Shown here in pieces: positions 1-10,900 of a DNA stretch of 64,000 nt. Position numbers and translations under genes: made by a program. The notes beneath the pieces are model-generated. The model was not told the origin of the DNA, did no database searches, and saw nothing but the letters and a program-made list of their open reading frames with translations. This stretch comes from Telmatactis stephensoni (lineage: Eukaryota; Cnidaria; Anthozoa; Actiniaria; Isophelliidae), in the NCBI GenBank assembly GCA_029948255.1, contig JALIZF010001840.1, forward strand, positions 1-64,000, written 5' to 3'. How positions within the stretch are numbered: position 1 is the stretch's first letter; each line of letters begins with the position of its first letter.

Positions 1-47
1 CCGTGCCCTGCAATCAATAAAACAACTATACAGCTCTGTTTTTTATA

Positions 48-955
48 GGTTTCTTATGAGATAAAAAATTGTCCAATCAGTAATCAAAGACTTCTTTTTT
101 CTCGGAAGATGATGACCTTCGAACACGAATCACAAATCTCTTCTCTTCTCTTCTCTTCTCTTCTCTTCTCTTCTCTTCTCTTCTCTTCTCTTCTCTTCTC
201 TTCTCTTCTCTTCTCTTCTCTTCTCTTCTCTTCTCTTCTCTTCTCTTCTCTTCTCTTCTCTTCTCTTCACTTCTCTTCTCTTCTCTATCCTTTCCTTCCC
301 TCCTCTCTTCCTTTTTCTTCTCTTCTCTTCCCAATAATGTTCAGCAACAACAACAAAGTATTACCTACTTAGACTAAGCCCTCCACTTCTGAATGAGAAT
401 ATAGTGTGAATATATTGCCTAAAAGGTTTCTTATGAGATAAAAAATTGTCCAATCAGTAATCAGAGACTTCTTTTTTCTCGGAAGCTGATGACCTTCGAA
501 CACGAATCACAAATCTCTTCTCTTCTCTTTCCTTCTCTTCTCTTCTCTTTCCTTCCTTTTTCTCTTCTTCTCTTTTATCTTGTCTCGTTTTGTCTTGTCT
601 TCTCTCTTTTCTGCAATAGCCCTTTTTGTCTACAGGTGGATTTTCATTTTGGTGAATAACTCTATGAGAGTTAACAGGGAGCCCATGCCCTGGAATAAGC
701 CCTTTGCAACACGTGCGAATGAGCGCATTTTGGAGGGAAAATACAATGATTTCCAGCCAATAGGACATTGAAATTCTTTTATTGCTCTCCAAACTGAGCT
801 GCATTCCAACATGCTGCAAAGGGCCTATTAAGAAAACAAATATACAGCTCTATTTTCTATAGGTTTCTTATGAGATAACAAATTGTCCAATCAGCAATCG
901 AATACTTCTCTTTTCTCGGAAGCTGATGACCTCTGAGCACGAAGCACAAATCTCA
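48..955 (+). repeat. Three copies of a 5'-flank block upstream of gene A
   Basis: A block of about 90-95 bases, beginning with a ggtttcttatgagataa motif and ending near acgaagcacaaatctc, occurs at 48-138, 426-518 and 862-955. The same block lies upstream of gene B from about 24812, with a weaker trace upstream of gene C near 33780. It is therefore ancestral 5' flank of the IFI44-like genes, locally triplicated in front of gene A. Whether it is promoter or transposon sequence cannot be told from the window. Confidence 0.75.
137..290. repeat. (TTCTC)n microsatellite
   Basis: An almost perfect pentanucleotide array, TTCTC repeated about 30 times, with one interruption near 268. It makes long artificial open frames on both strands (Ser-Leu-Leu-Phe on one, Glu-Lys-Arg-Arg on the other) that are not genes. 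A shorter imperfect sister array sits at about 515-600, in the second copy of the flanking block. Confidence 0.95.
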
Positions 956-1382
956 TTGGTTCTTCGATGAAAACATTAAATATGTTATTTTACATCTTCT
1001 ACGGAATTCGCTTCCAAGAACAGAACTCATAATTTTTAGATGTCAAAAGGGAATTTTGTCTGTTGCTATACTTATGAATGGGTAGCTAGTATAGGTTTTA
1101 CAATATTTACCCTACACTTTAGAGTAGGTCACTCAAGGAAGCCCTTTTCCTTACGGTCTAAAAACCGATTCACAGGCATGAGTAGACTGATTCGTGCGTC
1201 TGTTTTTTAAAACAAAGCTTAAAAAGAAAGACAACTGATCCGAGCTGGCACTCGTGCGGAATAATTATTGTCTCTCTTGCATGTGCAAGGATCTTGAAGA
1301 GCCTTTGCGTACCACTCTTTCAGATTGGGATGGTATTAAACTGAATATTAAGGTCGGCAATTTAGCCTTCATCTCAAAGGTC

Positions 1383-1499
1383 TTAGGCTCCGTTCACACT
1401 ACAGTTTTAGATCGATCTGAGTTCGATCCAGCTTAAAGCGATGTACTAGACTGGATCGATCTCAGATCGATCTAATGCTGTAGTGTGAACGGGGCCTAA
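1383..1499. mobile_element. 117-bp hairpin MITE
   Basis: The two halves are imperfect inverted repeats. The left end ttaggctccgttcacactac is matched by gtagtgtgaacggggcctaa at the right end, and the arms continue through gatcgatct-rich sequence. There is no coding capacity. It lies in a roughly 680-bp stretch (about 1118-1795) that gene A has and gene B lacks. Confidence 0.8.
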
Positions 1500-1574
1500 G
1501 GCTTAGTTCAAACGCCATTCAATTACAGCCATGGAATTTATTTAGTCGACCAAAACCAATAGGTTTTACTCCGA

Positions 1575-1642
1575 TTAGTAGGGCACTTGTGCCCGGCTAT
1601 AAGATTAGAGACCTTAATAAAGTTATTATTATTATTATTATT
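1575..1642 (+). mobile_element. Non-LTR retrotransposon 3' tail
   Basis: The stretch reads gcacttgtgcccggctataa followed by an aataaa signal and an (ATT)n run. This is the usual 3' end of a 5'-truncated LINE of the L2/CR1 kind. Only the tail remains. Confidence 0.6.
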
Positions 1643-1981
1643 ATAACCGCAACACACCGTTCAATTCAAGCTTTCGAAATTAAAAGTACCACTTGTCACA
1701 CTAGTCTCTGGTTCTTCGTTATCAATAATTGCAGAGTTATTTGATAATTTTTACATTTGTATGTTTGAATTAGGCCAGAGTCTTGTTGTGAGTATTTTCG
1801 CCTCGGGACTTATTGGATCGAGCTAATTCAGTTTTTGCCACAGCCATTCATTTATGTTAATTGATTGTTGTTCACTTCCAAGAACTTGGAACTCGTATTG
1901 CGCATGAAAAGTTCCTGCCCGGCCCTGAACCAGCGAATATGTCTAATATGTCTGAGCGAGTTTGATCTTAAACAAACGACT

Positions 1982-4900
1982 ATGGGGAATCTAATACTAC
2001 GTATTTTCCCCAATGAACCTAACCCGTCTGACCAGCAAGATCGACAAAATCAAGCAGGTTTGTAAAGCCACTACAGTCCCGTATAGATGTGCATATACTA
2101 AAATTAATATCCTAGATCATTGTTGACCGATCGAGTTGTTCATATTGTCAGTTGTTGATACAGGTACGAGGAAAGAACCTAATCCGGTTGACCAGAACGA
2201 TCGACAAAATCAATCAGGTTTGTAAAGCCACGACAGTCCCGTATAGATGTGCATATCCTTGATTATTGTTGACCGATCGAGGTTTTCATATTGTCAGTTG
2301 ATGCAGATACAAGGAAAGAGCCATGGAGAAAAACAAATGGTTGGGGAAGAAAGTATGTATTATAAATACAATTCATTTTATTGAAGAAAGGCTTGAAAAT
2401 ATGACAGGAGTTGAGTCTGCGAGCCAACAGGGTCTCCTTTTAAGATGGCTCGATATAGACAAAAATAAAAACTTTGATTTCAGTCCAGTAACTAGTGTAA
2501 AAACTGTTTTGGTTGGTCAAGAGCAAGTTGCTCAATTCGTAGAGTGAAGAACGGTAGCATGGTCAATAAAAAACTGTATCGAGTCACCTTAAACCTAGCC
2601 TCCTTTGCAGACGTTTTATGTCCTTGAAGGACCCAAACAAAAAAATCTACGAAGGAAGCTACCTTAAACCCTCTCGCTACTAGTAAAGCTAGAGAAGACA
2701 AGAGGACCTCTGAAATCCGTTTGATTATGCCGCTATGCTTATGCTAAAATGAAATTATATTCCTCTTTAAAGGGGAACTACTTGCAGCTGACTGAATAAG
2801 CCAAGTTCCGACTTCATTTACCACACATAAGTTATAATTAGGCTTGGTTCACACATGCGACAGAACGACATAAAAACTTCGACATAACAATATTGATCAT
2901 CCCACTAAAATTAGTTAGCCAATCGGGAAGCAAGATCAACTGCTCTGGTATTTCACGATATCATGCAGAACAATCTTGATACGCCACGCCGGGACAGTAG
3001 ATTGAAACTGACTTCTAAATGAGCCGTTTTTTTAACGCAAATTAAAAAAAAAATGTATTCATTGCAAGGTTAGGTGAACATTTTCAAGAAAATCGCGAGA
3101 GATAAATTTTCCCGCCACTTTTTAAATAAAACACAGACGCGCGCCCGGCAATATGCTAATGAGTTTATGTCGCAAGTGTGAACCGAACCAAGACAATAAG
3201 ACTAGGGTGAAGGCTATTTTGAGAGCTTCAGAACGACATTTCGCGTCAAACGGATCCCATGCAATTATAAGGGTTAGGTTTATAGCTAGGGACTGGAATC
3301 GAAGCTGGCCCTAAAACCTAAAATCTAGCCCTGATAATGGGGTCCTTTATTTTGAAATGTGAAATGTCGTTTTATAAAATAACTCTTATATAACGCACGC
3401 TCTGATTGGCTGAAAACCCGTGTTTGATGAGAGTATCAAACACGCTCACGTCAATTTGTTTTTTCGCCGGTGTTTTCTTTTTCCTGTTTTCGTCTATTTG
3501 CGTGTTAGTTCAGTTTTATAAAAGAAATAAAAAACGGTTTCCCGTGTCCGATAGCCTGATCAAAACACTTGTGATGTTGGGAGAACACTCGAGAGCTGCG
3601 AACCTACGGCTACGGCTCGTGCTTCCACTACGCTCTCTCGTGTTCTCCCAACATCACGCCTGTTTTGATCAGGCTATTAAACACTGAAAACAGTTTTTTA
3701 TTCTTTAACTGAAGCTCGCAAAATAGCCTCCATCGTGTCTTGATAGCCTTCGTTATCACGGACAGTAAACGTTTTAGTTTTCTTTTACTTTTTGTCAAAT
3801 TTAGAGGAAAATGTCTGGATAAAATTTTTCAGCAAAATCGTGAGATTATATTGTTCCCACCACTTCTCAAACACGGACACGCGCGCGGCAATATGCTAAT
3901 TAGCTTGTTTACATTTTAGGGCAGCTTTTTGGTCCATTCGGCAGACATCAGGTCTCGTTTGGTCTCACCATGGGTATCTTGGCTCGACTTCGTTTCGTCA
4001 AAATACGAACCATGGCTCGACCAAACTCGCCCTGATATCACACATAATCGAACCAAAGCACGTTGCCAAATTAGAGCCGATTTCGTATGAACTGTGAAAC
4101 GGGCCGCACCTAGCCTCCTCCGCAGGCAACAACGTTTTGTTTTCGGGAAAAAAGCCGTTGTTGGGGCATCCTGTGTTTTGAATTCGAGTCTCCGAACGCA
4201 AAGCTCAAAACTCACGGAGACTTCGCAACACAGGAAGCCCCAACAGCGGCTTTTTTCCGAAAACAAAACGGTGTTACCTGGTGAAGAGGCTAGACCGCGC
4301 CATACCATGACCGTGTCAGTGCTGTGATGTCTATAATAATGATAAGAAGAACGTTTATTTCCATACTTAAAAAAAATACACATATGGAATTACTACGGTG
4401 GCCCACAGGGGCAAAACACAATGCAAAATTCCTTTGAAAACACAACAAAGTTTTATGGAACACAACAATCTTTCACAGAACACAACAAAGTCTCGTGGAA
4501 CACAACAATCTCTCACAGAACACAACAAAGTTTCACAGTACACAAGTCTTTCACAAGCAACTAAAATCTTTCACGGGGCAACACTCTTTCACATGCACAG
4601 CTGCCACAGGCTTCCCAGTCTGATTATCTGTCGATTATGTCTAGTAACGGTCATTTCCAGGTTGAAAGCCAAATATACCCTGTTAGAAATAAATGCTCTC
4701 AAAATGACTGATTTTTTCAAACATCATGGCAAATACTGAGTACAAAAATAAAGATTAATGCTTTTTTAAGTCTCGGAACTCAGGGATAGCTTGTTACCTC
4801 TTTCCCTCATCCCTCTCCTCCCCTCACCCCTATTTGCGTGTTCAAATGGAACGTTCTGGTGTACGTCGATCAGGTGGCACATACAGCACAATCGGAGAAC

Positions 4901-7900
4901 AGTGAAAACGATAGCCTGGTTTTCATTATCGAAGCAAGACAACGCCAAGGTCGTGTTTTCACTTGTAAAAGTAGCGACGCAAGCATAAACGCTAGCGCAA
5001 AAGAACGGAAGGTTATATTTTTCTTGGGCAGGCTTGCGTCGTCTTGCGTCGTCTTTGGTTGTCTTTCGTCGTCTTGCGTTGTCTTGCTTTGTCTTGCTTT
5101 GTCTTTCGTTGTCTTTCGTTGTCTTGTGTTGTCTTGCGTCGTCTTGCGTCGTCTTTCGTCGTCTTGCGTCGTCTTGTTTCGTCTTGCGTTGTCTTGCGTC
5201 GTCTTGCATGCGTTGTGTTGAGTCATCGTGCGTGGTCTTGCGTGGTTTTCCGTTGTCTTGCGTAGTCTTGTGTTGTCTTGCGTCGTCTTGCGTCGTTAGC
5301 GTGAACCAGGCATTATATCGTGTTTTATCCCACACCAAAGGAAATACAGCCAATCAGAAAGCAGGAAAGCCGTTGTATATTCGGCGGTATTCAACTGTCT
5401 CTTCCCATGACACATTGCCATTATTTGCTGTATTTTCTATGGTGTGGGCTTAGTGTAGGATAAAATAATTGTATGTATTTGCTACCTGACGCATAAAATC
5501 AAATCAAAGCGATTTGAATTCATGCTACGGGGACAAATTCTAATGTAAGTCAGGAATTTTGTAAGAAATGGTTCCCAATTTTATTATTCAAATAGGTATT
5601 TAAAAGTAAAAATATTATCACTTGCGAGGAAAAAAGTCCTGATATTCGAAAAAAGCAAAAAATAGGAGAAAACGTCCACACATTCGAAAAAAGAAAAGGA
5701 AAAAAGGAGAAAAAAAAAGAAATTTGTAATGTATAGGAAATGCACCCCACAGAAACAATGCAGTAAGATATATGAATAATTATAATTAAAAATAAAAAAT
5801 GAAAATGAATTTTATCAGAAAAAATATCAAAAACACCAAACATTTAAAAACAATTTCAAAAAGATGTAATTTTAACTTAAAGCTTGGGAAAGAAACGGAA
5901 AAAAAGAAGAAAAAAGAAGTCAGAAAAGAATCCGGCGTCGACGAGGATCGAACCTGTAACCCCTTAAAGAGCACCCCCGGAAATAATATAACAGACTGAA
6001 TGAATAACTGTAAAACGAAAAAGAAAATGAAATTTTGGGACGATTCTCCCGAGACATTCTGAGAAGCTGAGACATCGAATCGACTTACGTTACGGATGAA
6101 GATTTCGGCCCCATCCACGCTATCCCGGTGCTACTTATTACAGTTATCTTAGCCCGAAGGCCAGGGAGGGAGACGATATCCGGACCCTAATCCATACCTT
6201 TAGATATCACCTTAGACCGCTGCGCTACCTAGACACTTAATAAATTTAATGACTAATTGGGGTAGTCTATTCGGCGAAGTTTCATTGTAATGCTAATACT
6301 CTCCAGGGAAAGAAATGAACCAATCAGAGTCCAGCTATCAAAAAATAGCTGTTTTGTAAATAAATAGAAAGAGAAAATAAAAGAATAAGTTTTCAGGAAC
6401 ATCGAGCTTTACTCCATCGATTTGTCCCAATTCCCCAGGGAGATAGAAGAACCAATCAAAATCTAGTCGATTGAAGAGGGATCAATAAATTTCCATGATT
6501 ATTTTAAGTACAGCAAGCTTCAAGCCGTTACGTACGCTATTACTTATGGATTTCTATTTCCGTTGCAAAGTGAAATGATCGGCCTCACTGAAGATGTCCA
6601 GTTGGAATCCACGTTTCTTATTTCAGGGATATCCCTAGAGCTAATCAGATTAAGACATCAGTAAAGATAAGTTATTTTATAAGTTAAGGTGATTTAAAAT
6701 TTGGATTGATACTTTTAGCTCATCGTTTTAAAACAAAGCTCGTAGTTGTTTACATGTACGCGTTTGTTCTTCAATATTAACACCAAATTTGTTAGTTACA
6801 TGGTCGATTTGAGTTTAATTGTATAAGTAGACGAGAAATTAAATTATAACTGATCTCGTCAAAATGTATCCCCGAAAACTCCACAGAGAATCTCGTAATG
6901 CAGAATGCCAAACTCGCGTAGGCTGCACGCAGACTAAACTCGCGCAAGTTTTTATATTGTCGTATTCAAAATATTGGGAAATGCCATTTCTGCCTAGAAA
7001 CGTAATAACACAAAAAAGTAAACCTTGTAAATCTTTCATAGTGCTTTCATTACATGATGAAATCTTTCAAGTGATTCACTGCTCTGCCTGACGAATCATC
7101 CTATACATAGTCAAGATAACTAAAAATTACACGATTGTAAAAAACCTGAGTAAGCACCAGACTGAGACATGCACGTCACGTGATTTGACATGATTTTAAA
7201 TCACAGGTCACTTACGCGCGCTCGTCAATTTTGAACATTTACATTCATTTGCTTCCAACGCGAGTTGAATTCATTCGAATCGTGTTCTTAAAAGAAATCG
7301 AATGGGGGACAACACGTCAAGGTTTTTATAAGGGTGTGTGCGGAGTCTCAGTCACCTGATTATACTCTCCTGGATTTATTCGTTATTTTTTATGTTAGTC
7401 TTGTGGTTAGGGAACGGGAACTAATTTCGAAAACTGAAGAACTGATGTCCAAAGCTGTTTTTTTATCATAATCGGTACCTATTTTAATATCCCATATCAA
7501 TCTTGGGGCGGGGAAGGGAGTGGGGTGGGGGTGGGAAAGAACTAGAACCCTTCACTACCCCTCTGACTTTCTCATGCGACCTGCGCTGGGGCTATTGTTA
7601 ATTGGGCTTGTTGCTTAATTTGTAGAAACCCAGAACACAAGATGTTATTTTCCCTGTAGCTTGTAACATTGTACACAACATGCATCGTGCGTGTGTCCGA
7701 CCCTGCAACAGGTGCGCGCAACAGTTAGGTAAGTAGAAACGAGTTCTTTTTCTGAATCCATACCAACCTTGCAACAGATCGCGCAACGTTTTGCGCAACA
7801 ACTACAGAAGTACAACCGAGCTTTTTCTGGGGCATTGCGCGCGCCTGTTGCAGGGGTTAACACACGTTCTGTTGCGCGCAACATTGCAATAACCTTGGAC

Positions 7901-10900
7901 TACTTAGATTGTCATGAGTTGGATTTTGGTATTTCAAACCTTGGCTACCATTTCCAGAGCTAATGCACACATTCTAGATGGCGCGGAGCTTCAGTAACGA
8001 AAATTCGGATAAATTTCGACGAATTTTTCGTTCTTTTACTCAAGTAAGCATACGTCTGTTGTGGGCAGGGCCAGAGTTCAAACGTTGTCCGAACAAAAAT
8101 TCTTGCACATGTTCTAAAATGAAACACTTATAATCATAGATAAAAACAGTTTTCTGATAAACGAACGTCTTTAAAGTCCGTATACTTTTTCCTTGTGCTT
8201 GTCTACTGACACCTATCGTTTCCTTAGTCTGGATTTTAACCTTCTTCTCTGGATGGAGAAGATCGAAATGTGGCACTATGTATTCTAAATGATGCATTAT
8301 TTTTAGCAAGCAACGCTATTAAACGTTTGATAGATGAAACGGTTTTCTGATTTACATCGTTAAAGATCCGACATAAAACGTGGTTTTCGTTTTCGTGACA
8401 GCCTAGATATGAACATAGTTCGAATTTTAACCCTTTTCGATCTCTGAATGGAGAAGGTTGAAATCCGAGTACCATGTATATTATAACTGCATTATTTCTT
8501 TAGCAAGCGGCGTTATTAAACGTTATATACAATATAGAACATAATGAGACTAATACAATTAGCAGTGTTGTTCGTCCACTTTGAAGCTCCATGTCCACGG
8601 ACCTGAAAAATGTTCAACCAAAACGACATAATATAAAAATCTGAAAGAAATTTCTCATCCTCATTAGCTAATTAGTTGCTTGTGAAAGACTTGTGTACTG
8701 TAACACATTGTTGGGTCTTGTTGTGTTCTGTGAAAAATTGTTGTGTTCCACGAAACCTTGTTGTGTTCTGTGAAAGCTTGTTGTGTTCTACGAAACTTTG
8801 TTGTGTTCAGTGAAAGATTGTTGTGTTCCACGAAACTTTGTTGTGTTTTCAAAGCAATTTTGCATGGTGTTTTGCCCCTGTGGGCCACCGTAAATTACAT
8901 ATATACTAGAAACAAAAAACTCTGAAATTCTAAAAGTTCTAAAAATACAGATAATACTCTCTGTTTATTATATAAAACTTTGTATACGAATTGCTTTAGT
9001 CAGCGCTATAGTGTAAGGAACACTGTGTGAGTCTATTTCTTCTAGAAAAGTTAATGTATAAGTGAGATTGCTCTCAGTATAAAAGAGAGTTTATGTCTTT
9101 CCGTTCTAGAGAAAACCTGTGGTTGTTGACGATTCTGAATGAAAACATAAAAACATTCGAAATTCCTAGTCGTAACCGTACTGTGACCGTGCCGTTTTCA
9201 CAGTCATACGAAATCTACTCAGCTGTGTAATTGTGCATGTAGCCTTGTTCTAATTCCTATGTTGGCAGGTCAAGAATATCTAGGAATCCACTAGACAATT
9301 ATTGAAAATTGTTATGATTTAGAATTCAGAGTATTAGTCTTGTCTTACAGTGCCAGGGATGAGCTAAGGGCGCAAGTACTTCGCCTTCGTCCAGAAAACA
9401 GCCTAGAAATTCTATTTTTCAACATCCTTCTGGCTGGCCAAGTAGGTTCAGGAAAATCCAGTTTTGTCAACAGTGTCGATTCTGTGATAAAAGATGGCAT
9501 TTATTCCGCTAAAGCGGCGACAGGAGAAAAAGCTACAAGTCTTACTAAAGAGGTGAATACTAAAATAAAACAATTATTTGTATTTTTTATTTGCTTTAGT
9601 CATTTGTAGCTGTGGTTGTGGTTGTTGTTGTTGTTGTTGTTTTTGTTGTTTACCTAAAACATTTATGTATCTTTAGTTTTGCCGGTATCCTATGAAAGAG
9701 ATGTTGGCATTAAGGCTTTGCGATACCAGAGGCATACAACCAGACAGTCAAAGTACAGTGCAAATACACAACATACTACTAGCAGTGGAAGGACATTTTC
9801 CTGATGGATACGAGGTAATTATTTCAATAATCTTTCAATATAAAGTTTGAGTTAGAACTCGTATCACTCATCAGAGAGATCCAGAACCGCACGTGTTTTG
9901 ATCATGAGGACTTAAATATTTGTGTGGGTTCACATAGGGGACGTGAGCTTGAAATCGTATAGCTGACTATTTGTTTAACAGATATTGTTCGATGTTGGGG
10001 GCATACGGTGTGCAAATTTTTGGCGCGCGCGTGTTTTCTCTTTTTAATTTAGTTTTTCCATTTGTTGATTTTCTATGTGTATGGAGCTCCGCTATAATAA
10101 AACAAACGAAAAATATTTCATTTCTTCTTAGTTCCCTCAGCACGAGGAAAAATTCCATCGTCACAATCCTGAATACATCGAAAACCCAAAATTGACAGAG
10201 AGAGCCCACTGTGTCGCTATTGTAGTCAATGCACAACAAGTAAATGTGATGGAAGAAGCGATGGTCGAGAAACTTAAGAGCTTGGCAGACGGTCTCTATG
10301 AGAGAAGTAAGCAAAACTCACATTTATTTCACTTTGCTAAGCTAAAATTCGTTTTTGGTCGCTGGTTATACTGCTGAAATTTCATGTTTTGTTTTGTCGA
10401 ATCCCCGCCGAGTAAACACTCATTCGTTTGAACGTACACTCGGCGGCCTACGAACCTACTCGGCTAAGCATACTGGCATTGTTGGCTGAGCGGTGAGAGC
10501 ATCCTCTGGTACAGGTTCGAGTCTGCTCGGGCGATTGATCGTAGGTGAACTGATATAGATATGGGTGGCATGGTTGGCCGAGTGGTGAGAGCACCGGCCT
10601 TTCACTGCTGTGGTCCGGGTTCGAGCCTCGGCTCGGAAATCGGATCATATGTGAATTGAGTTTGTTTGATGTGTTATTCTCTACCATGCGATGTTCGCGG
10701 CGACTAAGGCCCTGTTCAAACGAGCTCTCAAGTCGATTCAAGTTTTGACTTGCGCGGGCTTGCATCTTCGTTTGAACACCAACTTGCATCGACTTGCGTC
10801 TACTTGCATGGACTTGAGAGCACTTTGAACGCGCTCAAATTTTTTCTCAAGTCGATGCAAGTTTTTCCTCGGTTGAACAGTCACCACGCTAAACTTCATA

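Larger units (their letters stand above)
4394..8178 (+). repeat. Segmental duplication, copy 1 (in gene A intron 2)
   Basis: This stretch is repeated in direct orientation at 39483-43745 with only scattered differences. It starts at tacggtggcccacagggg and ends near gttttctgataaacg. It includes two minisatellites: about 20-bp units of cacaacaa and ctttcacag at 4430-4560, and roughly 10-bp gtcttgcgtc units at 5033-5300. There is also an AT-rich, tRNA-like stretch at about 5930-6240. Copy 1 has a 330-bp insertion (about 7582-7918) that copy 2 lacks. No protein gene is recognisable in it; the long open frames over the minisatellites are low-complexity artefacts. Confidence 0.85.

Noticed and set aside
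77..372. Open frames of 85-87 codons on both strands with Ser-Leu-Phe or Glu-Lys-Arg repeats
   Set aside because: They are produced by the (TTCTC)n microsatellite, which has no stops in several frames. There is no independent evidence for a protein.
4766..5453. Overlapping frames up to 195 codons in several frames
   Set aside because: They lie over the gtcttgcgtc minisatellite. The unit is stop-free in all frames, and its copy number differs between the two segmental copies.
5470..6120. Phe/Ile-rich frames resembling membrane proteins
   Set aside because: They are reverse frames of A-rich sequence and occur equally in both segmental copies. The hydrophobicity comes from poly-T codons.
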